DNA of 11,223 nt. Origin: Lachnospiraceae bacterium. Lineage in GTDB: Bacteria; Bacillota_A; Clostridia; Lachnospirales; Lachnospiraceae. The notes below the pieces were generated by a model. It did not search any database, was not told where the DNA came from, and saw nothing but the letters and a program-made list of their open reading frames with translations. Below, in pieces: positions 6,401 to 11,223 of the stretch; the first letter of the stretch is position 1, and every line of letters starts with the position of its first letter. Made by a program: the position numbers and the translations under genes. The stretch lies in NCBI GenBank assembly GCA_009911175.1, contig QXWX01000154.1, positions 1 to 11,223 of the forward strand, read 5' to 3'.

Positions 6401-6715
6401 ATGACCGATATGGAAAAGAAAGTTATGATACGGCTGTGTGCTAAAATCGTAGCAGATACAGACCTTTACGAAACGGACAAGGAGGTGCAAAATCTGATAG
6501 ACTGGGTGTGCCTTTCGGAGCAGATAAAGGAAAACAATAATACAATCCGCAATCTGACCGGGGAATATAAGAAGATAGAGCCGGATTGCCGGGAGGGAGT
6601 GCGGGCGCAGTTGGAGCGCGTGAAAGAACTCTGCAAAGAGCGGAACAATCTTTATGAAAAACAGAATGATTTGAAAGGGCAGAAACAGCAGATAGAGAGG
6701 GCATTGGAACGGTAA
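6401..6715 (+). CDS. Small helical protein of the mobilization operon, function unknown
   Basis: This 104-aa protein starts at the ATG at 6401 (MTDMEKKVMIRLCAKI), 10 bases after a GGAAAGGGGG ribosome site; the upstream TTG at 6392 is too close to that site. It is rich in Lys, Glu, Gln and Asn and predicted almost entirely helical, with a probable coiled coil over residues 40-102 (IKENNNTIRNLTGEYKK, then ERNNLYEKQNDLKGQKQQIERALER). It follows the relaxase by 19 bases and ends before a strong terminator, so it is the last gene of the mob operon. I do not recognise a named family; a relaxosome partner is a reasonable guess. Confidence 0.65.
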   Translation: MTDMEKKVMIRLCAKIVADTDLYETDKEVQNLIDWVCLSEQIKENNNTIRNLTGEYKKIEPDCREGVRAQLERVKELCKERNNLYEKQNDLKGQKQQIERALER

Positions 6716-6720
6716 AGGAT

Positions 6721-6765
6721 TGCCGGAGAATGACAGTGATAGAAAGTCATTCCCCGGCATTTTTT
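6721..6765 (+). terminator. Rho-independent terminator of the mob operon
   Basis: A 14-bp stem (6721-6734 with 6746-6759, TGCCGGAGAATGAC against GTCATTCCCCGGCA, one mismatch) has an 11-base loop and is followed by six T residues (6760-6765). The right arm also contains the last codons and stop of the convergent minus-strand gene. Confidence 0.9.
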
Positions 6766-7175
6766 ACATCAAATTTATAGCCGACACCTAACACGGTTTT
6801 GATATATACCGGTTTTTTGCTGTCCGGCTCTATCTTTTTCCGCAGATTGCAAATTACGGTGGAAATGGTTGAATGGCAGCTATCGCTATCCATATTCCAA
6901 ACAGCTTCAAATATTTGTGTCCGTGTGAGGACAATATCGGGATTGGAAGCAAGGAGTATAAGGGTGTTGTATTCAAGCCGGGTAAGGCTGACATCTTTCC
7001 CGTCCCTAAGTACCCGGCGTTGGTGCTGTCTGATTTCCAGTCCCGGAAATGACAGGATAGAAACAGGAGCAACCTGTATAGGTTCAAGTTGTATACAATC
7101 AGATATTGCCATTATGATTTTGTCAATCGCTTTTTCCTCTTGTTCGTTAAGTGCTAATACTAATAATTTACTCAT
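6747..7175 (-). CDS. Orphan OmpR/PhoB-type winged-helix regulator without receiver domain
   Basis: The 142-aa protein starts at the ATG at 7175 (MSKLLVLALNEQEEKAIDKII). That start overlaps the stop of the flavoprotein gene as ATGA, indicating translational coupling; a longer start at 7205 lies inside that gene. Residues about 45-135 form an OmpR/PhoB winged helix (RRVLRDGKDVSLTRLEYNTLILLASNP, TQIFEAVW, STISTVICNLRKKI, YIKTVLGVGYKF). The first 40 residues are short and lack the phosphoacceptor Asp and Lys of a receiver, so this is not a two-component regulator in the usual sense. Similar stand-alone forms are, from memory, common in clostridial mobile elements. Its stop codon sits within the mob operon terminator. 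It probably regulates cargo or element genes; the signal is unknown. Confidence 0.75.
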   Translation of the reverse strand: MSKLLVLALNEQEEKAIDKIIMAISDCIQLEPIQVAPVSILSFPGLEIRQHQRRVLRDGKDVSLTRLEYNTLILLASNPDIVLTRTQIFEAVWNMDSDSCHSTISTVICNLRKKIEPDSKKPVYIKTVLGVGYKFDVKNAGE

Positions 7176-7852
7176 ATCAGCACTTTGATACCTTGCTTTT
7201 TCCATTTAGATACAACACCTTGATACTGGCTTCCTTTTTTGATAACAAAAGGGAAAATTCCAAATCTGAATATTATAAAATGCTTAATCTTTTGGCATAA
7301 ATAAGGTTTTTGCTTATGTATGTCATTATAAAATTTATCTATTGCCCTGTTTACTCTGTTTTGTGTTTTAAAATCGCTTAATGGATTAGCAGAAAAGGGT
7401 ACTTTAATGAAAAGTGAATTAGAAATAGTTGCCCCGGAATAAGACAATAATCTATTTAATACTTTAGAAGTATCCTTGCCACCATAATTTTCATATGTCG
7501 ATATACTAACCGCATATTTTCTGAATAGTAATTGCTCTATCACAAAATGTCCCCGGTCAATTAGAACTTTCATTTGCCCGGAAACATTGCTTGCATATGT
7601 GGGAGAGCCAATTATAATACCGTCTGCTGTTTCAATATTTTTTGATAAATTTTCAATGTCATCATTAAAAATACATTTACCACTTTCGTAGCATTTGCAA
7701 CAGCCGACACAATATTTTAAATTTAAGTCTGCAACATTATAAAATTGAATTTCTACGTTAGGGTAAGTTCCCAATTTTTGATACATTTCATGTAGTATCA
7801 ATGCTGTTGCTCCGTTTTTTCTGTAGCTTCCATTTATTATTATAATCTTCAT
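7172..7852 (-). CDS. NAD(P)H-dependent flavodoxin-fold oxidoreductase, iron-sulfur flavoprotein-like
   Basis: The start at 7852 (MKIIIINGSYRKNGAT) is chosen for its AAGGGGAAAAGGA ribosome site and because the flavodoxin fold begins here. The 226-aa protein has the FMN phosphate loop GSYRKNGAT (8-16) and the second FMN segment GSPTYASNVSGQMKVLIDR (82-100). It also has a compact cysteine cluster C48-x2-C51-x2-C54-x5-C60. That spacing matches the CX2CX2CX4-7C motif known from archaeal iron-sulfur flavoproteins, so a 4Fe-4S cluster may be present. It probably reduces quinones, nitro compounds or similar electrophiles in the cytoplasm. It is divergent from an HxlR sensor, and together they resemble redox-detoxification modules such as YodB/AzoR-type pairs. 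It is followed by the coupled winged-helix gene. Confidence 0.85.
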   Translation of the reverse strand: MKIIIINGSYRKNGATALILHEMYQKLGTYPNVEIQFYNVADLNLKYCVGCCKCYESGKCIFNDDIENLSKNIETADGIIIGSPTYASNVSGQMKVLIDRGHFVIEQLLFRKYAVSISTYENYGGKDTSKVLNRLLSYSGATISNSLFIKVPFSANPLSDFKTQNRVNRAIDKFYNDIHKQKPYLCQKIKHFIIFRFGIFPFVIKKGSQYQGVVSKWKKQGIKVLI

Positions 7853-7874
7853 TCCTTTTCCCCTTTCATTTTTT

Positions 7875-7928
7875 ATTATAGTAGTATATAATACTTTTTG
7901 AAAAGTACGAACTTTTTTGTGTGATACT
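7875..7928. promoter_or_regulatory. Divergent promoter/operator region between flavoprotein and hxlR
   Basis: The interval contains two overlapping inverted repeats: AGTAT-ATA-ATACT (7883-7895) and TACTTTT-TG-AAAAGTA (7892-7907). On the minus strand a TATAAT -10 (7875-7880) serves the flavoprotein gene. On the plus strand GATACT (7923-7928) is a likely -10 for hxlR, with TTGAAA (7898-7903) as a possible -35 at 19 bases. TACT/AGTA dyads of this kind are typical binding sites for YodB/HxlR-family repressors, so HxlR could block both promoters. Confidence 0.6.
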
Positions 7929-7949
7929 ATCAAAAAGGAGAGTAATATT

Positions 7950-8285
7950 GTGAAAAAAGAACCTTGCTATCTTCAAAATTTTGGATATGAAAGATTTGAA
8001 ACGATTGTGGGAATGATTGGTGGAAAATGGAAATTAAGAATAATATATATGTTGGCGTTTCATGAAGTGTTAAGATATGGGGAACTGAAACGCTTGCTTG
8101 CGCCAATCACGCATAAAATGTTGACAAGCCAATTAAAAGAGTTGGAAAAAGATGGGCTTATTGTTCGTAAGGAATATCCACAAGTTCCTCCAAAGGTCGA
8201 ATACTATATGTCTGAAATGGGAAAAGGGTTAAGACCTGTAGTTAAAGCAATGTATGAATGGATTGAAAAATATGATATTAAGTAG
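7950..8285 (+). CDS. HxlR-family winged-helix regulator
   Basis: The start is GTG at 7950 (MKKEPCYLQNFGYERF), 9 bases after AGGAG (7936-7940); an earlier reading from 7917 has no ribosome site. The 111-aa protein is a typical compact HxlR: Cys6 near the N-terminus, GGKWKLRIIYML, RYGELKRLLAPITHKMLTSQLKELEKDGLI and the wing QVPPKVEYYMSEMGKGL. In YodB, HypR and relatives the N-terminal cysteine senses quinones, aldehydes or disulfide stress. Its divergence from a flavoprotein reductase with overlapping dyads between them suggests it represses that gene until an electrophile modifies Cys6. No clear terminator follows it, so some readthrough into the downstream leader is possible. Confidence 0.88.
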   Translation: MKKEPCYLQNFGYERFETIVGMIGGKWKLRIIYMLAFHEVLRYGELKRLLAPITHKMLTSQLKELEKDGLIVRKEYPQVPPKVEYYMSEMGKGLRPVVKAMYEWIEKYDIK

Positions 8286-8329
8286 GTAAGTGGAAATAGG
8301 GACAATAAATTTTTCCTTAATTATTATTT

Positions 8330-8357
8330 TTGACATGGTGCTAGCACCATGTAAGTT
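8330..8357 (+). promoter_or_regulatory. Promoter with perfect 20-bp palindromic operator upstream of the yjdF leader
   Basis: A consensus -35 TTGACA (8330-8335) is followed by a weak -10-like TAAGTT (8352-8357) at 16 bases. Between and overlapping them is a perfect palindrome (8333-8352) with arms ACATGGTGCT and AGCACCATGT. No T-run follows it on either strand, so it is an operator rather than a terminator. TetR-type repressors typically bind such long dyads placed in the spacer; no TetR gene is in the window. Confidence 0.6.
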
Positions 8358-8359
8358 AA

Positions 8360-8592
8360 TGTAGATAAGGGAAATAGTAATGTGACAGTTAGCAATATCA
8401 AGCGAATTACCCATTTTTATGGAAAAATAGGCGGTTATGTGGTAATATATAGGTGCAAAGATAAAAACACAACGCAAGGCAAACTTGCAGAACTGGTAGG
8501 TAGTCCAGTCGCATTATAATGGTGTAAGTAGCCCTCCCTCCTTAGGGTCGTCCATTCTTTGTTCATTACAATTATTTTAAGGAGGAATTGTC
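8360..8592 (+). ncRNA. Probable yjdF riboswitch leader with anti-Shine-Dalgarno
   Basis: The 233-base leader before a yjdF gene contains nested pairings: ATTACC (8406-8411) with GGTAAT (8441-8446), an inner CCAT/ATGG hairpin (8411-8422), GCAAG/CTTGC (8474-8488), ACTGG/CCAGT (8492-8509) and TAATG (8378-8382) with CATTA (8512-8516). CCTCCTTA (8537-8544) is perfectly complementary to the yjdF ribosome site TAAGGAGG (8578-8585), and a competing CCCT/AGGG pairing (8532-8547) could free it. The yjdF motif is a known Firmicutes leader class that binds azaaromatic compounds. Assignment here rests on position, length and structure, not on a covariance-model match. Confidence 0.6.
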
Positions 8593-9009
8593 ATGGACAA
8601 AGTATCGGGAAAGTTGACAGTATTTTTTGAAGAACCATTTTGGGTGGGAGTGTTTGAACGTGTATCGGATGGTAAGCTATCTGTATGCAAGGTTACGTTT
8701 GGAGCAGAACCAAAAGACTATGAGATTTATGATTTCGTTCTGAAAAATTACTATCGGTTACGATTTAGTCCGGCTGTGGCAACTAATGTAAAAGAAGCTG
8801 GTCGCAATCCTAAACGAGTACAACGTGAAGTGCGGAAACAGGTACAGAATACTGGAATAGGAACAAAATCGCAACAAGTTTTAAAATTACAGCAGGAGCA
8901 GATGAAAACTGAACGAAAGATTGTGAGCCGGGAACAGCGGGAAGCAGAAAAACAGCGACAGTTTGAACTGAAACAGCAGAAAAGGAAAGAGAAGCATAGG
9001 GGTAGATAG
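8593..9009 (+). CDS. yjdF: YjdF family protein (DUF2992)
   Basis: The 138-aa protein has the YjdF layout. The N-terminal half is beta-rich (residues 1-65: GKLTVFFEEPFWVGVFERVSDGKLSVCKVTFGAEPKDYEIYDFVL). It is followed by SPAV and a strongly basic, Gln/Lys/Arg-rich helical tail (75-138, ending EKQRQFELKQQKRKEKHRGR). The start codon at 8593 follows TAAGGAGG by 7 bases. The biochemical function of YjdF is unknown; the family is associated with a riboswitch that senses diverse azaaromatic toxins, so a role in coping with such molecules is assumed. Its ribosome site is masked by a complementary segment in the leader. The TIR gene starts 24 bases after its stop with no promoter in between, which suggests one transcript. 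Confidence 0.85.
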   Translation: MDKVSGKLTVFFEEPFWVGVFERVSDGKLSVCKVTFGAEPKDYEIYDFVLKNYYRLRFSPAVATNVKEAGRNPKRVQREVRKQVQNTGIGTKSQQVLKLQQEQMKTERKIVSREQREAEKQRQFELKQQKRKEKHRGR

Positions 9010-9033
9010 TGCATATTGTGGAGGAACTAACAG

Positions 9034-10800
9034 ATGATTAATGTATTTATAAGCCATAACTATAAGGATAAGCCTATGGCAAGAAAAATTGCTAAAGAAT
9101 TGGATAAATATGGAATAAAAGTATGGATTGATGAGTCGGAAATAAGATTGGGTGATTCACTAATTGAAAAAATAAGAGATGGTTTAGATCACATGGATTT
9201 TTTGATAGCATTGATTTCAGAAAATTCAGTGCATTCAGAATGGGTAAAAAAGGAACTGGATATTGCAATGAACAAGGAAATAGATGGTAAGAAAGTTATA
9301 GCAATTCCTATTCTTGTTGGGAAATGCGAATTGCCTGGATTTTTAAAAGGCAAATTGTATGCTGATATGTCTACTTCTAGGAAATATAATGAAAATATAC
9401 CAGCTTTGATTAGACGTTTTGATATTAATGAAATAGTAGATGATAAGAATGAATTTACAGAATATAAGTTGAGTGCTGCGCAGGTAATAGAAAAGATAGA
9501 AAATATAAAAAATGAAAATGAAACTATTGAATTTATCGAAAGCTTTGGATATTCCGAGAGAACCTTGTTTTATAGAGATACATTTATTCAAGCAATTAAT
9601 AAATTATTAGAAGATGAAAAAATATCTACAGATTTATTGGCTTCTTTAATAGAAATGTGTAGATATTGTCCTAATGATGCAATAATCAAGCTAAGTTTAA
9701 CCCAATTATTGAATAGGTCGGATGAGCAGATACTTCAAAGTACGATTAATGTTTTAAGAGAAACGAAAAGTTTAAAAATACAACAGAAGAAAATATTGAA
9801 AATATTGAAAGAGTGTGAGGATAATGACTTAGAAAGTTGTATTTGGGATTATTTTATATCTGTTCAGTTAGATTTTGATGTGGCAAAAAAATTATGGGAA
9901 TTTATACAAGAGAATTTAAAGGATAACCATAGTAATAAAATTATTATGTGTATGTGTAAATTATCCAATCAATTAGGTGATGATAGTATTTTTGAAGAAT
10001 GGTATACTCTTTGGTTAGGGGGAGATGACAAGGAAAAAAGAGATATTGTGAATTGTATGTGCCGATATGGGTTTGAGTCAGAGGGAATATATTTGGTAAG
10101 CCCAAAACTTAGGGATAATGTTAGAGATGTTTTATTTGGCTCATTTGGTGAAAATGATGCAGATAATGCTAATTTAATGATTGCGCTTTTAACTGGTGCA
10201 GGAAATTTGGTTGAGAGCAATGGCGAAATATGGGATAAACTGAAAGGATTAGATGAATATTCCATATTGCTTACATTAGAAATTTTAAGAGATGAATATA
10301 ACATTGCATATATTTTCAACTCTATTGAAGACATAGAAGCATTGAAGGATTTTGTGAAATCACCCAATAGAAATATCAAAAAAGTAGCTTTAGAAGTTAT
10401 TGCAGAAATCAGTTTAAAAGAATCGTTAGAGGTTATTAAAGCAGAAAGTGATTTTAGTATTCAACATTATAATGCTGGGTCGCTTTTGTATACATTATTA
10501 AAAGAGTCAAGTGTAAAGGAATATAAAGAATTATTTGAAAAGGTAAAAGAAAAAATAGAAAACGGGTATTATAGTCAAGTAGATAGAAATTTAATCTGTT
10601 ATGGTGATTATTTATTGGGTAATATAGATTTAGATAATATGCTTATGAACCTACAGATAAAAGAAGAAAGTATAGGACGACAATATGATATAGAAAGGAA
10701 AAGCAAACTGTTAATTGAAAAATTAGAAGATTTACTGGAACAGGGTGATGCAACTACAAAAAAGAAGATTTGCGAATTAATAAAAGTAGCAAAAGCGTAA
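9034..10800 (+). CDS. TIR-domain protein with C-terminal alpha-helical (HEAT-like) repeats, candidate defence effector
   Basis: The 588-aa protein starts at the ATG at 9034, 9 bases after GGAGG. Residues 1-130 form a TIR domain: FISHNYKDK (5-13), GIKVWIDESEIRLGDSL (27-43), FLIALISENSVHSEW (56-70) and VKKELDIA (71-78). Trp70 and Glu74 fit the W-x3-E arrangement in which the Glu is catalytic in NAD-cleaving TIR enzymes. Residues about 150-588 are a run of amphipathic helices without membrane segments, HEAT/ARM-like (for example NIKKVALEVIAEISLKESLEVI). A TIR catalytic head on a helical-repeat sensor suits an abortive-infection antiphage protein that depletes NAD on sensing a trigger. It is cargo at the element's right end and clearly richer in A/T than the mob genes, suggesting separate acquisition. 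A non-enzymatic TIR signalling role remains possible. Confidence 0.82.
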   Translation: MINVFISHNYKDKPMARKIAKELDKYGIKVWIDESEIRLGDSLIEKIRDGLDHMDFLIALISENSVHSEWVKKELDIAMNKEIDGKKVIAIPILVGKCELPGFLKGKLYADMSTSRKYNENIPALIRRFDINEIVDDKNEFTEYKLSAAQVIEKIENIKNENETIEFIESFGYSERTLFYRDTFIQAINKLLEDEKISTDLLASLIEMCRYCPNDAIIKLSLTQLLNRSDEQILQSTINVLRETKSLKIQQKKILKILKECEDNDLESCIWDYFISVQLDFDVAKKLWEFIQENLKDNHSNKIIMCMCKLSNQLGDDSIFEEWYTLWLGGDDKEKRDIVNCMCRYGFESEGIYLVSPKLRDNVRDVLFGSFGENDADNANLMIALLTGAGNLVESNGEIWDKLKGLDEYSILLTLEILRDEYNIAYIFNSIEDIEALKDFVKSPNRNIKKVALEVIAEISLKESLEVIKAESDFSIQHYNAGSLLYTLLKESSVKEYKELFEKVKEKIENGYYSQVDRNLICYGDYLLGNIDLDNMLMNLQIKEESIGRQYDIERKSKLLIEKLEDLLEQGDATTKKKICELIKVAKA

Positions 10801-11054
10801 GTTTAGTGCATTGATTTTGATATAATTGATTGAGTATATGTGGCACTATTTTGGCTCTAAAAATTTTGACTGACACAAATACGAGAGCAATTTTTGAAGA
10901 ATATGGATAATAAATGCTTGAAAAATGATGAGAAAGCAGTCAGTTCAAGCTATCCGCCGAGGAGTTCGAATAGTAAGCAGAAAGCCGGGAAGCCGCATAA
11001 ACAGCGGACTTTCCGGCGTTTTAGGTGGGGCGTGATACCTTTTTGATACCTATA
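10801..11054. other. Noncoding right-end region of the element
   Basis: No convincing gene is seen here. It holds a hairpin terminator (10984-11022) and a stretch at 10815-10842 that resembles part of the MerR gene. TGATACC occurs twice close together (11033-11039 and 11044-11050), and TTTTTGATAC recurs at 11104-11113 inside the flanking gene. Such short direct repeats could be integrase arm sites if the element ends here, but this is not shown. Confidence 0.35.
10984..11022 (+). terminator. Rho-independent terminator downstream of the TIR gene
   Basis: GCCGGGAAGCCGC (10984-10996) pairs with GCGGACTTTCCGGC (11004-11017) with one bulged A and one G-U pair, around a 7-base loop, followed by GTTTT (11018-11022). 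It lies about 180 bases past the TIR stop and probably ends the yjdF-TIR transcript. Confidence 0.65.
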
Positions 11055-11223
11055 TTATTTATTCGTAAGCACGAAATAATCCGTATCTATGAATCCTCCA
11101 TCATTTTTGATACAATTACTAAGGAAAGCATCTGATTCATCACAACAAAAAAGCAGGGGAAAACCTGCTTTGAATCTGATGATTTCCAATTGTACCAGAT
11201 TGCGGAAATATTTTCTGACAATT
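11055..11223 (-). CDS. C-terminal fragment of an unrecognised minus-strand protein (partial)
   Basis: The minus strand is open from the right edge to a TAA at 11055-11057, giving 55 residues that include KAGFPLLFCCDESDAF and GGFIDTDYFVLTNK. The reading frame has protein-like composition (mixed hydrophobic, acidic and glycine residues, a Cys pair) and no start codon is needed because it enters from outside the window. A hairpin (AAAGCAGG/CCTGCTTT, 11150-11171) lies within it, so that hairpin is probably coding sequence rather than a terminator. I do not recognise the family. Being convergent with the cargo and beyond its terminator, it may be host flank or a further element gene. Confidence 0.45.
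   Translation of the reverse strand, partial: IVRKYFRNLVQLEIIRFKAGFPLLFCCDESDAFLSNCIKNDGGFIDTDYFVLTNK

Noticed and set aside
6747..7205. The winged-helix gene read as a truncated two-component response regulator
   Set aside because: The coupled ATGA start gives a coherent stand-alone protein with a normal ribosome context, and the N-terminus does not look like a cut-off receiver domain.
8382..8519. A 45-codon frame with a GTG start inside the leader before yjdF
   Set aside because: It lies across the stems of the probable riboswitch and has only a weak ribosome site. A leader peptide is possible, but the RNA-structure explanation fits better.
11150..11171. AAAGCAGG/CCTGCTTT hairpin with a T-run on the minus strand, resembling a terminator
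   Set aside because: It lies within an open minus-strand reading frame that continues about 100 bases further to its stop codon, so it is more likely coding sequence. It would be reconsidered if that frame proves not to be a gene.
1..11223. tRNA or rRNA genes as an integration target
   Set aside because: I looked for tRNA-like T-loop sequences (GGTTCRANYCC) and rRNA-like stretches near both ends and found none.

Overview
The window looks like part of a low-to-mid GC Firmicutes genome, most likely a gut clostridium of the Lachnospiraceae type. This rests on strong purine-rich Shine-Dalgarno sites, GTG/TTG starts with good ribosome sites, and the gene families present (Tn916-like Int with a small Xis, MobV relaxase, TipAS-type MerR, YjdF, HxlR). 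No database search was possible, so the taxonomic call is an inference. Most of the window appears to be an integrative and mobilizable element (IME): it encodes its own integration and DNA-nicking functions but shows no mating-pore genes.

Left part (1-1220): the first 19 codons of a minus-strand gene behind a promoter with an operator-like inverted repeat, then a minus-strand MerR/TipAS regulator. The latter has a typical MerR promoter with a 19-bp spacer and a central dyad, so it is probably autoregulated. Whether these genes belong to the element or to its flank cannot be settled from the window.

Element backbone (1221-6765): a divergent XRE repressor faces xis-int, and three similar 17-bp operator-like sites lie between them in a phage-like switch. 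The plus-strand run is xis, int, a MobC-like RHH protein overlapping int by ATGA, a RepA-like RecA-fold ATPase, a 330-base noncoding region dense in inverted and direct repeats (probable oriT and/or replication origin), a MobV relaxase with a TTG start, and a small acidic/basic helical protein. A strong terminator follows. XRE would control excision, Int/Xis would move the element, and MobC plus MobV would nick oriT so that a co-resident conjugative element could transfer it.

Cargo (6747-10800): a minus-strand pair, an iron-sulfur-flavoprotein-like NAD(P)H oxidoreductase translationally coupled to an orphan winged-helix regulator, is divergent from an HxlR-type redox or electrophile sensor. 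Next comes a promoter carrying a perfect 20-bp palindrome, then a long structured leader that is probably a yjdF riboswitch. It has an 8-nt anti-Shine-Dalgarno segment in front of yjdF. Only 24 bases after yjdF is a 588-codon AT-rich gene for a TIR-domain protein with a long alpha-helical repeat region. It is a good candidate for an NAD-cleaving antiphage effector and the most interesting item here, partly because it may share the riboswitch-controlled transcript.

Right end (10801-11223): noncoding DNA with a terminator, then the 3' end of an unrecognised minus-strand gene running off the window. The element boundary probably lies near here, but no convincing att repeat could be identified.
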